A stretch of DNA of 64,000 bases from Escarpia spicata (lineage: Eukaryota; Annelida; Polychaeta; Sabellida; Siboglinidae): contig OZ023206.1 of the NCBI GenBank assembly GCA_963995525.1, forward strand, positions 46,959,052 through 47,023,051, read 5' to 3'. Positions within the stretch are counted from its first letter, which is position 1. Each line of letters begins with the position of its first letter. This document shows positions 11,947-23,250 of the stretch, in pieces. A program made the position numbers and the translations under genes. Below the pieces are notes generated by a model. The model was given only the letters and a program-made list of their open reading frames with translations. It was not told the origin of the DNA and made no database searches.

Positions 11947-12954
11947 CTGAATTATACTGAAATTGAGTAATATGAAATTACTTGAAAGCATTTGACATCA
12001 CTACTCGAGTCAACTGAGACAAGCAAGGTATACTGGTGGGAGCAGAAATCGTGCATCCTAATATTTTATGCAGTTTTAATAAAAACTTTAACAAAAATTA
12101 ATATTTCCGTATCAATGTAGCCATATTCTAAATTTTTAACATGTGTTTTCAATGCTGTGAAAACAAACTGTTAGAAAAATAATTTTGAGTGAAGTTCTTA
12201 CGAAAATAGACAGCGGAATACAAATATCATAAATAATTTACTCAAAGTCATAAAGACGCGTAGGACTAGGCCAAAAACCATGCGCTGTTTAAATCGCTCT
12301 TTGGCCAGAACGTGTCACTTGAACCACTGCAAGACCAGATAGTATATTAAAATAGGCTAACAGCGTGAAGAGATTTCAGTGACGCGTATTTTGACCTGTC
12401 ACTGTGACTGAATGGAATAGAGAAATAATTTACGGAGGCAGCGCCAGCGACAGCGGTTCATGTCATCGTGATAATCATAAATGACATAATGACAAATACT
12501 GTCAGTGTCAACCAACATTGCAGCAAAAAGGACACAAGGACAGATACCTCAGGAATAGGGAGAGGAATACGCGAGTCAATGGCTGACTCCCTTCCTTGTT
12601 ATATCCACGATTACATTGTAAAACATGAGGATCAACGTAAAATCAGGGTAAATAATATGACACTTCTAAGCTCCGTGTTTACAACTCGAATCACACGAAT
12701 GTTACCCGGAAGGAAGTAACGGGAGGCGTCTGCGTTCTTCGCAAAACTATTTGGGGTTTCCAGGAATCCCCTCGTCTAAAATTAGTCCAACACCAAACGT
12801 CGGAACAATCGCGTTAAAGTGTCTGACTTTATTGTCTCGGCCTAACGTCCGGTCCATGCATAGCAACTTCGCGACGGCAGAAGTCCCGACGTTTATTTTT
12901 TCGGACAATGGCATTGTCTCAGACTATTAGTTGTCTCGGTTCATGCATAAGATC
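11947..12954. other. No exon recognised upstream of the CLCA exons
   Basis: Expected to be intron of the CLCA-like gene if intact. A plus-strand open frame at 12468-12719 (83 codons) shows no domain. I found no minus-strand stretch resembling CLCA VWA or metalloprotease sequence. Confidence 0.4.
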
Positions 12955-13116
12955 CCTGTTGATTTGTCTGTTTTTAAGTCATTAAATAATTTGGCGACTC
13001 CTTTTTTGTGATGGTGATGTGTTTTACAAAAGTAGTCTAATTATATGTCTGTGTATACATTGATGAATCTAGCATGTGCATTGTGCATCATACAATGTTG
13101 TATGTGTATAATGTAT

Positions 13117-13310
<194 letters not shown>

Positions 13311-14753
13311 TTTATATGTCTACAAGAACACATTTTTTGGTAAAATATTTCAATTAACTCTACACAATTCTAAATTATTTTGTACCTAATATGTGTTTTG
13401 TCAGTTTGTAGACTATTTGTGCTGAATACAACATACAATACATTAGTTGGCTAGCATGTATAATATCCTTCTTTCAAATCTCTCAGATGAACAACATTCT
13501 AATAATTTTACAGCCATCCAATCGGAAATATTCATAATAAAGCTTGAAGACCACGATTAATTTCTTTAGAATAGGACAACATATTTGTTTACACAACGAA
13601 CTTCTACTTGCGGACATGCCCATTAAGGGTCGGTTCGCCAGTATCAACAGTATACTTTTTCGATACACTTCCTCTGAGGGAAAATTAACATTGTGATTGT
13701 GATATCGCCCAGCGGTGGGTCTACCTTACGGAGTCTGGTTATATTAACTGACACAAATTGTGGCGCCACGTTACGTAGATGATCGAGGTCAGGTACACAC
13801 ATTTTGTAATCGTCGACTTTGCAATCGCACAGTTCGTTCTTGGACTAACACGTATAATTTAGAAGCAGTGTTGGTCAATGTACTAAAGGTATAATTCTGT
13901 CGTTAATCTGTACATGGCAACCCATCACATTACTCGAATATGTTATTTGAATGAGTTATTGGTGTTACTATTCTTTTAATGTGAGCGATAAACGGGTAAT
14001 TCATCTTGAGATCCAGAGTCACACTCACACATGACATGTGCGGCGTGTTTGATTGGTAAGCAACAATTGACCCAATTGTGTTTTACTTGTACCATCATAC
14101 TCAAACAGTCAAAGGTAATTATGAATATGGTGTTTTGAAAACAAATCTAAAAACTACCTGGCCTGAAACACTGACTATAGCCTAGCCCTAGCCTGGCCCT
14201 AGGCAGGCTTTATTTAGATTGATTTAATTTTCAGTTCAGACAAATTCTTACAGTCAATACAGAGGTTATTTTGAATGAAGCTCGTATTTTTTATAGCAAA
14301 TACACATTTATTAAAACGAGTATATTTGCAAGATTCATTATGCCAAGTTTGAATAGCCTCGTTATTTGGGAAGATGTCACTCACAACAGGCTTCTCGGGA
14401 TCATTGACTGTTTCTTTCCTGAGGTGATGATTATACGCATTTACAGCTGTTTTTGTTAAAACAGTGAAATATAGAGTACGATTTCATCACCATCGCCGAT
14501 ATAATTATGTTATATATTAGTGCTGCCACCTTTTGCATTACTGAACAATTTCTCAATTTGAAACTGTACACATCTTGTTGAACATTCATACTCCAATGCC
14601 TCAGCATTTGAGTAGTGACTGATATATCAGACTAACAGTTTATATATCAAAGACTTTGATGTCAATATCAAACAAGTGCTCAGAAAGAATTCCTGGAGAG
14701 TATACAAACCTACCATTATGACTATTATTACTACATGTACCATAATTTCATTT
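13311..14753. other. Duplicated non-coding DNA left of the Ngaro insertion
   Basis: Collinear with 39,063-39,405 and 47,901-48,998 of copy 2. Position 13623-13626 (TTAA) is the empty site of the 8.5-kb element present in copy 2. No gene was recognised. Confidence 0.6.
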
Positions 14754-15121
14754 ATGCAAGAAACAACACAGAGACCAATGTAGATATGAAAAGGCCAAAT
14801 GGATGACTTTTATTAGGGGGGTCCAGTGTGTAAGCCCTATTTGGCACACTGTGACGGTTTACGTGAACGAATGTGGACTCTACAACCCAATGCCAGGCCT
14901 GTGACTGAGCCCATGCTAGTCTCCTGAACATGAGGCTGCTAGAGAGCCCATATTTCCACATATAACGCAGCAGCAGCGATATTCCTAGAACAAATGGGAA
15001 AAACATGTACAACTGATTTAACTAACAAGTGCCTTTGCAAATTGCCACACTGAATACCAGACTACCTGCTGCTGACTATACTAATGGTAAAACTATAACC
15101 CCTAGGTGGGGGCAATACGCC
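14754..15121 (-). repeat. Ngaro terminal repeat B2
   Basis: Near-identical to 15541-15910 (starts ATGCAAGAAACAACACAGAG, ends GGGGGCAATACGCC). It forms the 3' end of the minus-strand element and borders the duplicated host sequence at 14753. Confidence 0.9.
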
Positions 15122-15343
15122 GCCGCACTTCACTCTGATAGATACAATATGTTGATCCTAAATCGAAAGTGGAAAGAAGCATGCGGTCCCTTGCAGTAAA
15201 ACCCCGTGAACACATCCGGTGCAAACCCAATGCTCACATTCATCTATAAAATTGGGGAAAGCATCGGGCCATACAACCGCTTTCCACTAACGATGTACAA
15301 GCAAACTATATATTACATTTGGACGGAGAGTTGGGAGGAGGGT
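15122..15343 (-). other. 222-bp spacer between Ngaro A2 and B2
   Basis: This segment lies between A2 and B2 and is not found in the other repeats. Its last bases (GGGAGGAGGGT) join A2. It may belong to the element's terminal block or be an insertion; I cannot tell which from one copy. Confidence 0.5.
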
Positions 15344-15540
15344 GGGTCGAAATTGGCAAAACGTCTGGTCCTGTATGCTTTCTCAAGATGGAGTGCGGAT
15401 TAGACCAAAAACGGCACAGGGTCGCGGCCTTGTGCGCGCTGATTGGGCGGATAAATTATCCAATCAGCAGCCTCTGTGCCGTTATCTTGCACAAAGTCCA
15501 GTATGCAAATCGGCTGTGCCTGATGTGCATACCATCATTT
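15344..15540 (-). repeat. Ngaro repeat A2
   Basis: 197 bp, near-identical to 21699-21895 (GGGTCGAAATTGGCAAAACG ... GTGCATACCATCATTT). It directly abuts B1 at 15541, recreating the junction expected of the circular intermediate. Confidence 0.92.
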
Positions 15541-15910
15541 ATGCAAGAAACAACACAGAGACCAATGTAGATATGAAAAGGCCAAATGGATGACGTTTAT
15601 TAGGGGGGTCCAGTGTGTAAGCCCTTTTTGGCACACTGTGACGGTTTACGTGAACGAAATGTGGACTCTACAACCCAATGCCAGGCCTGTGACTGAGCCC
15701 ATGCTAGTCTCCTAAACATCAGGCTGGTAGAGAGCCCACATTTCCACATATAACGCAGCAGCAGCGATATTCCTAGAACAAATGGGAAAAACATGTACAA
15801 CTGATTTAACTAACAAGTGCCTTTGCAAATTGCCACACTGAATACCAGACTACCTGCTGCTGACTATACTAATGGTAAAACTATAACCCCATAGGTGGGG
15901 GCAATACGCC
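15541..15910 (-). repeat. Ngaro repeat B1
   Basis: Copy of 14754-15121 lying directly downstream of the recombinase gene on the minus strand. Confidence 0.92.
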
Positions 15911-15979
15911 ACAGGTCACCAAACATGTGACCCCCCCACACAACGACTCCTGGCTACCATGCTGCAGTACCAATATAAT

Positions 15980-16897
15980 TTAGGCTATTCTAATGTATCT
16001 CTTAAATGCGTCGAACGCCCACCTGCCTGCTGCCCTGATCTGTACATCCGATTCACCCCTCAACGCTCCTGCCGTAGCTGCCCCAATACGGAAGCTGTGA
16101 CCCTTAAACGCAGTTGTCTGGTAACCGCAGAAATCCAGTAATCGTTTCAGAGAAACATCAAACTCGCTGCGCAGCATCGGCGAACCATCTGGATAAGCAA
16201 ATAAAGTGGAGCGCACCCCCCCTCGAACTGATAGAAAATCTCTCAAGAAGGAAGCAGGGTATATCAACGAATCAGGGACACATTCACCTCTCACCTGGAG
16301 GGACTGTGGACCCTGTCGAGTGCTATGCTTGAAATGACGGAAAGAAATTGATATGAGATCCCCAGACAGCAACACGTCACTCATTTGCAAACACCCTTGT
16401 ACTCTAGTCCTTCCTCGAGGTACCATTTCCCCCACCCGCAAATAAGCTTTGAATTCAAGCACCATCATGGCTCGCAGCATGAGACACTTGTATCGTGACG
16501 TAAAAACTGTGGGCAGAGCAAGCACAATACGAGTGAGCACAGGAAGAGTGACAGGCAGGCGGACATCAGGGACAGACCCAAGATTACGGGCTCCTGCCAA
16601 AACCTTGGCTACAAGAAAACAAATAGTCGGGTCAGAGAAACCATTGATCTTATGAAAGTAAGCTATTGCTGATATGATTGAAACGATGGATGCCGGGGCA
16701 GACCCATTAGAATGCAAGTGTGCTATGAAAAGCAAAATCGTTGATACTGACGCCGGCAGCTGCGTGGTTACATGGAGCGAATCGTGGAACAAAACAAACT
16801 TCTTCCAAGCCCGTTCATAGTGGGCCCGCGACGACGGTGCAATGGAAGCGTGCAGAAGTAAATTCAAAGAGTCCCTAAGCTGGCCGGGGACACACAT
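15980..16897 (-). CDS. Tyrosine recombinase of the Ngaro element
   Basis: A 305-codon open frame. The N-terminal core-binding part reads APSSRAHYERAWKKFVLFHD; the catalytic domain has the first Arg in FKAYLRVGEM (residues about 150-160), then KGHSFRIGAATAGALRG (HxxR), AAGRWAFDAFKRYIR with the Trp/His-position residue and the nucleophile Tyr near the C-terminus. All catalytic positions (R, H, R, W, Y) are visible. It catalyses integration of the circular DNA into chromosomes. It overlaps the end of the RNase H frame by about 34 nt in a different frame, as is usual in compact YR retrotransposons, and is the one core gene of this copy with no disruption. Confidence 0.92.
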   Translation of the reverse strand: MCVPGQLRDSLNLLLHASIAPSSRAHYERAWKKFVLFHDSLHVTTQLPASVSTILLFIAHLHSNGSAPASIVSIISAIAYFHKINGFSDPTICFLVAKVLAGARNLGSVPDVRLPVTLPVLTRIVLALPTVFTSRYKCLMLRAMMVLEFKAYLRVGEMVPRGRTRVQGCLQMSDVLLSGDLISISFRHFKHSTRQGPQSLQVRGECVPDSLIYPASFLRDFLSVRGGVRSTLFAYPDGSPMLRSEFDVSLKRLLDFCGYQTTAFKGHSFRIGAATAGALRGESDVQIRAAGRWAFDAFKRYIRIA

Positions 16898-18729
16898 TGC
16901 GGCACCTTCTCTGGGTGGAGATTCGCCCAGGGTGCCAATTCTCGGAACTTGTCCACCTGTGAACGGGATAATGCATCAGCAAGAGTATTAAACCGCCCCG
17001 GAACATGACGTGCTGCAAAATTAACATTAAATCGTAGGCAAGCTAACACCAGTGGACGGAGTAGTGCCATGATGCGAGGTTCACGGGATGTTTGGTTATT
17101 AATGACCGGAACAAGGGCTTCATTATCGGTAAAAAAGCAGACACTCTTGTTCGCCCACGCATTACCCCAAACGTGCACTGCTGCCATGATTGGATACAAT
17201 TCCAAAACAGAGACATTGAGTGAACGCCAAGTCACTGGCCACAGACCACAGAACCACTCTGTCCCGTACAGTGCCCCATACCCTATGCCACCAGCAGCAT
17301 CCGTGTACAGTTGAAGATAATCACCAGTTAGGAATTTATCGTCCAAGAAGAAAGACTTACCATTGAACTGTTGCAAAAATTGCAACCACACCTCTAAGTC
17401 AAGTTTAGCCTGCCTCGTTAAACGAATATGAAAATGGGGCTTACGTATGCCCAAGGTTAGGTCGATCAAACGGCGTAAAAATGGCCTTCCGGGTTATATT
17501 ACGGAAGTTGCAAACCCCAGGACCCCTATCAGCGATTGCAACTCTTGAAGTGTAACCTTATGTTTCCCCAGGAATGCCAAAAGTAAAGCTCTGGCCTTAT
17601 CTAGCTTATCACTGGGAAGCCTAGTCTCCCTCTTGACTGAATCGAGAATAATACCCAGAAAGGGGATTGTGGTGGATGGGCCAACAGTTTTACTAGGTGC
17701 TAGTGGTACCCCAAGTCGCTCGCAAAGTTTAACAAAAGCCAGCAGATCGTGATGACATTTCTCTTCTGAATGCGATAGAATCAGAAAATCATCGATAATG
17801 TGGACCATTTCTGTCACTCCCAATTTAACCTTAGCCACCCACTCTAACGCAGTGCTGAAACATTAAAAAATGGCACAAGAACTGGAACTTCCCATAGGTA
17901 GAACGGCATCCATAACATATTGCCCTTTCCACCGAAACCCCAACACTGGCCTATCAGCTGGCGATACTGGAATTATACGGAAGGCTGACTCTATATCCAC
18001 CTTAGCCATATATACAGGCTTCGGTGAATCTTTGATAAAAGCAATGGCCTCTTGAAGTGTGGCATAATGGACCGAGGACATATCCTTCGGGATATAATCA
18101 TTAACCGAAGAGCCCTCTGGGTACGACAGATGGTGAATCATCCTAAATTCCCCTGGAGTCTTCTTAGCCACCACACCCAGGGGCGAAATTCTGTAATTAT
18201 GATAAGGTGGAGGAACAGTAAAGGGTCCCAGTACACGGCCTAATAACAATTCTTTCGCTATCTTGCTATCTATGACACCTGAAAATTCATTGGCAGATTT
18301 CAAATTACATATGTCTACATCTGACTGCGTTGGCAACCCAAAACAACCTATATGAAAACCAAAAGAAAAACCATGCACTAGATAGTTACGCAATTCACAG
18401 TCATACCCCCCCAACAGTTCGTGCATGACTGAGGGGGACACCGGGGTTGGCAACTCACTTCCTGAACCACACAGGCGAGCCACTGGCTGAAGCGGGGGAG
18501 CCACTGGTGTTGGACGGTCTACCTGAGGGGACGGATGGTCTACCTGGGGGGCCTGGTCTATCAGGGGGGTTTGGTGGTGGTGGGTTAGCTGATTGGGGAC
18601 GTCTTCCCTGGGTTTTGAAGCAACGCACCGCGGGGTGGCTGCTGCCGCTGCATAGCTGACACTTGTGTGTAAAGCGACACGAGGCTTTGTCACAACTTTC
18701 CCCCCGATTGAACGCGAAGCAGGGACCAC
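16864..18729 (-). pseudogene. Ngaro pol: reverse transcriptase and RNase H, two nonsense codons
   Basis: One continuous frame with two stops. The RT part shows YMAKVDIESAFRIIPVSPAD (first catalytic Asp), VLPMGSSSSCAIF and MVHIIDDFLILS (the DD active site in IDDFL form typical of YR retroelements). RNase H follows with LQLYTDAAGGIGYGALYG (first Asp), LELYPIMAAV (Glu), FFTDNEALV (Asp) and HVPGRFNTLADALSR. Stops lie at about 17860 (just after SSSCAIF) and about 17491 (after FATSVI); the frame resumes on the far side of both, so they look like point changes. The start overlaps the gag end by about 275 nt in another frame, implying frameshift or internal initiation in the ancestor. No methyltransferase domain was seen. 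Confidence 0.9.
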
Positions 18730-19825
18730 TAGCCGGGGACCTGACCCTACTCTTGCCTTGAAAGGGGGAAACAGGAGCGGGCCGCCTGATGGGTTGCGAT
18801 GCAGTCATCCACATTTCCCAGTTAATGGAGCCCCATGACCAACCCCTGAGGTAACGGAGGGACCTAAACGCTTCATCATAGGACCGCCAGTCACCCCCCG
18901 CATCAGCTAAACCCCGAATTACTTCCGCATACTTCAACATCGTAACAGCTAACGGCATGTTGGCAGGCTTCAACAGATACACTGACATGTACAAAGTGAA
19001 TGCCTGCAACCACCTGTCAAAAGTAACAATATCATAATTTGGTTTGGGAGACGCATCAGTGGATGCGCCAGGAGTGGGGTGAGGAGTACCTCAATATACC
19101 TGACCATATTCCTGGTGTTGGAGACGTGTGGGTTTCAGCATAACCGATAAATCAATATACTCCCCCGCCCAGATCTTTGCCCGAAGCCCGTCAGGGATAC
19201 GAGCATCGAGAGGGAGGGCGGCCGAAGTACATGAATCAATCAGGGTCTGCGTTGACCCAGGCAATGTCTCGATTAATGTACCTGGCACAGTGTCTGTGTT
19301 CGGCCACGGAGTCGCCCTGGCATCGTTTTGGGCAAAAGACCACGGTTCCACGGGGGGCGCGTGGAGGGGGTCCGGTGTGACAAAGGGATGGGTCAACCCA
19401 GGGGTCGAAGGTCCCACGCCGACAGCTGCTGACATCTGGGCAGCGCTGCCGAAGGCGGCTGAGGCAGATGTCAATGCTGGATCTGGTCGTAGCACCGTTG
19501 GAGAAGGGCGCAAGGCTAGCACCATCGCATGGATCTCTCCCAACACCTTCTCCGAGGCTGCCACACGGCGTTCCATCGAACGTTCCCACACGGATTGTGG
19601 ACCGTCTGTCACGAGTGTGTCATTCACGACCGCCTGGAGATCCGACGCATCCTCAAAGTTCACTAGTGTCGCACACTGAGGTGGCGGCGCGCCAAGCGAG
19701 ACAGACGGGGTTGGCGGCGTGTCTGACGAGATAGTTGAGGCGGCTGTCCGCGAGCGAGTCTGGCGTGTTAGCGACTCCCGACGCGCTGGCCGGCCACGTC
19801 CCCTTGTAGCCCGTGCCCGAGGCAT
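18455..19825 (-). pseudogene. Ngaro gag, one nonsense codon
   Basis: Starts MPRARATRGRGRPARRE, a basic N-terminus with Pro/Ser/Thr-rich sequence after it. A TGA after HQEYGQVY at about 19091 interrupts an otherwise continuous frame that resumes with DIVTFDRWLQAFTLYMSVYL, MLKYAEVIRGLADAG, SYDEAFRSLR and WGSINWEMWMTA, the conserved core of DIRS/Ngaro-type gag proteins. A Cys/His cluster follows (CFAFNRGESCDKASCRFTHK, CQLCSGSSHPAVRC), the nucleic-acid-binding region, then a Pro-rich tail. The stop is likely a recent point mutation. Gag packages the element RNA in the cytoplasm. Confidence 0.85.
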
Positions 19826-19984
19826 TCTGCAATATCAAGAACACAGCAGAAGCGATATCTCAGTGAGGATAAAAGGCAACACTAACTAGAATATAGGGAT
19901 ATCACGACCATGAAGTGAAACTTCTAAACACCCCTTTCTCTCCATATGTAGCGATATCTACATGCACACCCAACAGGAGAGTTG

Positions 19985-20710
19985 TCCATGGCCCTACCAT
20001 GTAAACATGCCCAATTCTGCCACCATGCGATATCCTTTATCACTAAACCTTTTTTGATAATTTTGATCATTGAAACAACAAAATGGCAGAGCATATATGT
20101 ACCGTATATACATGACTAAATAAACCCGTCCAGAGCAAAAGTTGAACAAATGCCACAGCTTGAAGGTAACAGCATTAGTGTGTAAAACTGGCTGCATGTC
20201 CAGACACAGCATAACCAAACTCTAATGAACAACTGTCACAGCACAACTTATTAAATTCATACTCGACGAGTAACAGATGCATGTGGCCCTACCACATAAA
20301 CGTATCTAAAACGAACAACTGCATAGTCAGTAATAACACATTGAACAAGTCGTGCAACCATATCTGCGATAAAGTCCCACCATTGACAAGGAAAAATTGC
20401 ATGTGGCCCTACCACACAACCGTTTCTAAAACGAACAACTTAGCCTTACGTAACGATAACAACATGTATCGCCACATTTGAATGACTGCCGTAACATGTT
20501 GTAACATTAATAACATACGACACATATGTGCATTCAAATATGTTCTAAGTGTATACCCGACGAGTAACAGATGCAATTGGCCCTACCACACAAACGTTTC
20601 TCGTGTATCGATCGATATATATCATCACAACTCGATACCCCCAACGAAGAACAGTTGCATGTGGCCCTACCACACAAACGTATCCAAATACGAACAACTG
20701 CATTACCAGA
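19985..20710. repeat. Short repeats in the Ngaro leader
   Basis: The motif TGCATGTGGCCCTACCACA followed by AAACGT(A/T)TCTAAAACGAACA occurs at about 20277, 20400, 20576 (ATTGGCCCTACCAC variant) and 20655, with a weaker copy at about 19987. CGACGAGTAACAGATGCA precedes two of them. Spacing is irregular (about 80-175 bp). They lie between SGNH and gag, where transcription or packaging signals could be; this is inference. Confidence 0.7.
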
Positions 20711-20877
20711 TCAAGAATTACCGTACCATGTGTGCAGTGCTGTCAGTAATGATGTTTAAATTGACCGTTTAGTATCGTACTTTATTTTTATGTAGTTAGA
20801 CACGAAGAAAACACATGTGTCGAATTTACCAAGCATTACACAGTGTGGACAGCGAATCGAAGACGCGCCTCGTCTAG

Positions 20878-21549
20878 TTACCCAATGATGGCTCGCACCG
20901 CGGAAATTATCGCCCCCCGAATACTTCGATAAAATCGGTAATTACCGACATCCGAGAAATGGACCCCATCCCTGCGAAAGATAGGTCGGACACTATTCCA
21001 CATACGCTTATGCCGCCAGAAAAACATCCCCTCGGTTTCCGAACAAAACGTGTCAATGTACTGATTAACTCGAACAACCCGCTCGGCACCCACCTCGAAC
21101 GTCGAATTCCGCCATTTTTGCCGACGACACACTTGAGACACGACGATGCGACGGACGCCCGTATCGAGCAGTCTCAAGGCGAGACGCTGAATGTCAAGGG
21201 CCACCATGATTGGGTTAGGAAAGGACTTCCCGTCCAAAGTATTCCCACCCAAATGTAGAACAATGACATCCGAACGATACGAGGCGATCAAGGCCATCAT
21301 GCTCGGCTCGAGAAACGTATCCAGGGTCGCGCCACGACGACCTAAATACTGGACGTCGCACGGGCGGCCCTGAACTTCGAACCCAGCAAACAGGTCTGCC
21401 GATTCTACGAACGAGCTCAGCCAGTAAATATGACTGTGACTGATACATAGCACGGAAATCGGGGAAGACGCCAACGACATGGTAAGGCCGATGACAAATT
21501 CAAACCACGAGGTCGCAAAATGGCGGAATACAAATCCTAACAAAGACAA
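20878..21549 (-). CDS. SGNH-fold hydrolase-like protein of the Ngaro element
   Basis: A 223-codon open frame between repeat A1 and gag. Near residue 35 VLCISHSHIYWLSSF corresponds to SGNH block I (nucleophile Ser), RRGATLD is the region where the block II Gly would fall, VIVLHLGGNTLDG carries the block III Asn, and RRDGVHFSDVGNYRFYR near the C-terminus is block V with the DxxH pair. All four named residues are present, so an esterase-type fold is likely, although block I is atypical (SHSH rather than GDS). SGNH domains are known from some Ngaro elements and some CR1 LINEs; their role is unproven. No disruption was seen in this copy. Confidence 0.75.
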   Translation of the reverse strand: MSLLGFVFRHFATSWFEFVIGLTMSLASSPISVLCISHSHIYWLSSFVESADLFAGFEVQGRPCDVQYLGRRGATLDTFLEPSMMALIASYRSDVIVLHLGGNTLDGKSFPNPIMVALDIQRLALRLLDTGVRRIVVSQVCRRQKWRNSTFEVGAERVVRVNQYIDTFCSETEGMFFWRHKRMWNSVRPIFRRDGVHFSDVGNYRFYRSIRGAIISAVRAIIG

Positions 21550-21698
21550 AGGAAAACAGAAAATACTCAGCTTGACTCAGCTGAGCGATGGCAACAATCA
21601 CCTCGAATCACCGACGATCCGTAGTAGTTGAACGAACTCGGGGACGACACGAATAACAAACAGCAGAAAATAACAGCAAATATAACGCAAACCAAAAC

Positions 21699-21895
21699 GG
21701 GTCGAAATTGGCAAAACGTCTGGTCCTGTATGCTTTCGCAAGATGGAGTGCGGATTAGACCAAAAACGGCACAGGGTCACGGCCCTGTGCACGCTGATTG
21801 GGCGGAGAAATTAACCAATCAGCAGCCTCTGTGCCGTTATCTTGCACAAAGTCCAGTATGCAAATCGGCTGTGCCTGATGTGCATACCATCATTT
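21699..21895 (-). repeat. Ngaro terminal repeat A1
   Basis: Copy of 15344-15540 at the 5' end of the minus-strand element. It contains GCCAATCAGC-like and CCAATCAGCAGCC sequences that could serve as promoter elements, but this is not testable here. Confidence 0.92.
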
Positions 21896-22415
21896 CCTAA
21901 ACACAAAACATATAATAAAATCTTAATAATATATATGCAAATAATCACAACCTACTTTAAAATGGCAAAGAAATATATAAACGCGGTATATCAAATTTCA
22001 ACAGTATATATAATTGTTCTAATCAGCACTGTCAAAAGTTATACAAGCCATTATAAATCAAATGTATAATTATTTTGAACAGCGATGTCTACGATCAACC
22101 AGAATACTGTGACCTGTTCAGTTTTATGAAGTGTAATGCATGGAGATGATACAAATCTTTCTACAACTCTGTGTAATAATAATAAATCAAAATATAATTC
22201 GCACTTCATAGTAAATCCAGCCACAACTTTCATAATTTATGTGGTACTATTCGATCGTTATTATTCTAAAATTTTCATTAAATAAATATATATTGTATAT
22301 ATATAGTAAAACTGCTAGAAATAGGTAAAAATGTTTAGTAATATTATAACATTATTATACACCGGAGGGATTTGGATTATTCTGCGTAGCCTCTATTATT
22401 TGTTTATTTTTCTTG

Positions 22416-22455
<40 letters not shown>

Positions 22456-22885
22456 CATATATAAATATATAGTATGATCATTTAAAAACTATATCGGTAC
22501 TTCAATTATGCCTTTTTAACCATTTTTGGGGTAGTGGGCCACTTATTCTACTCTGCTCCACCCTCTCCATTGCAAACATATTTAATTCATCAACTGCAAA
22601 CATACTTAATTCATAATTTTCCAATATTGGCCCAAATGTAGCCAACCAACACTACCAACAAAACGTTCAGACATTACCTTAGTGGAAACATAAAGTATTT
22701 AATTGTCAACTTATTAATGAAGAAACAATGTCTGAAACAATTGATGATAAAGACAACATTTGATTTGCAGTGTTTCCTCACTGCTATTAAAGTAAACTAA
22801 ACCTGTTTTGATTAAATCTTTAACTTTAATCACAAACCAAATATTAACTTCTGGTATCTTTCCTGATAAACTCAAAATAGCCATA
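21896..22885. other. Duplicated AT-rich non-coding DNA
   Basis: Collinear with 49,000-50,290 of copy 2. It contains a TA run at about 22424-22450. Copy 2 has an extra internal duplication here (see 49,350-50,085). No gene was seen. Confidence 0.6.
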
Positions 22886-23250
22886 TTAATACATATTTAT
22901 AAAAAGGGGACGATACCCTATTCTGCAACTACAGACTAATATCAATCTTACCTGCATTTTCAAAAGCATTCGAAACATTTATTTATAACCAGCTTGAATC
23001 TTTCTTTAAAAGACAAACTTATCTACGATAACCAATATGGATTTAGAAAGGATCATTCAACTACATTTACCGCTGTTGAATTAAGAACTGGATTTACTAT
23101 CCACACATGTTAATAATCTACCTGGACATTTTCAAAAGTATTTGATGTTCTGGACCACTTAATATTAATAGATAAGTTGAGTTTCATGGCATAAAACGAG
23201 TAGCCCTAGATCTATTCAAAAACTATTTTAAACAAATAGAAAAAAGACAT
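22886..23250 (+). mobile_element. LINE reverse-transcriptase fragment (shared by both copies)
   Basis: Broken plus-strand reading of non-LTR RT: IYKKGD then NYRLISILPAF (RT motif equivalent to NYRPISLLP), then the NQYGFRKDHSTTFTAVEL motif in a shifted frame. About 240 bp containing the RT active-site part are missing relative to copy 2 (50,702-50,940). Multiple frameshifts. It predates the duplication. Confidence 0.75.

Larger units (their letters stand above)
14754..21895 (-). mobile_element. Ngaro-type tyrosine-recombinase retrotransposon, full structure
   Basis: On the minus strand the order is A1 (21895-21699), internal genes SGNH, gag, RT-RNase H and YR (21549-15980), B1 (15910-15541), A2 (15540-15344) and B2 (15121-14754). 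Split direct repeats with B1 abutting A2 are the hallmark of Ngaro/PAT-type elements, which replicate through a circular intermediate and integrate with a tyrosine recombinase, leaving no target duplication. DIRS elements instead have inverted ends and usually a methyltransferase; I see neither here. Both ends sit in CATTT-like sequence. The paralogous segment (about 48,990-49,005) lacks the element, giving an empty site. Three in-frame stops in gag and pol make this copy non-autonomous today, though YR and SGNH are open. Confidence 0.9.

Noticed and set aside
16114..19734. Several plus-strand open frames inside the Ngaro element
   Set aside because: They are shadows of gag, RT, RNase H and recombinase on the minus strand.
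14754..21895. DIRS1-like assignment
   Set aside because: Ends are split direct repeats, not inverted terminal repeats with an internal complementary region, and no methyltransferase domain was seen.
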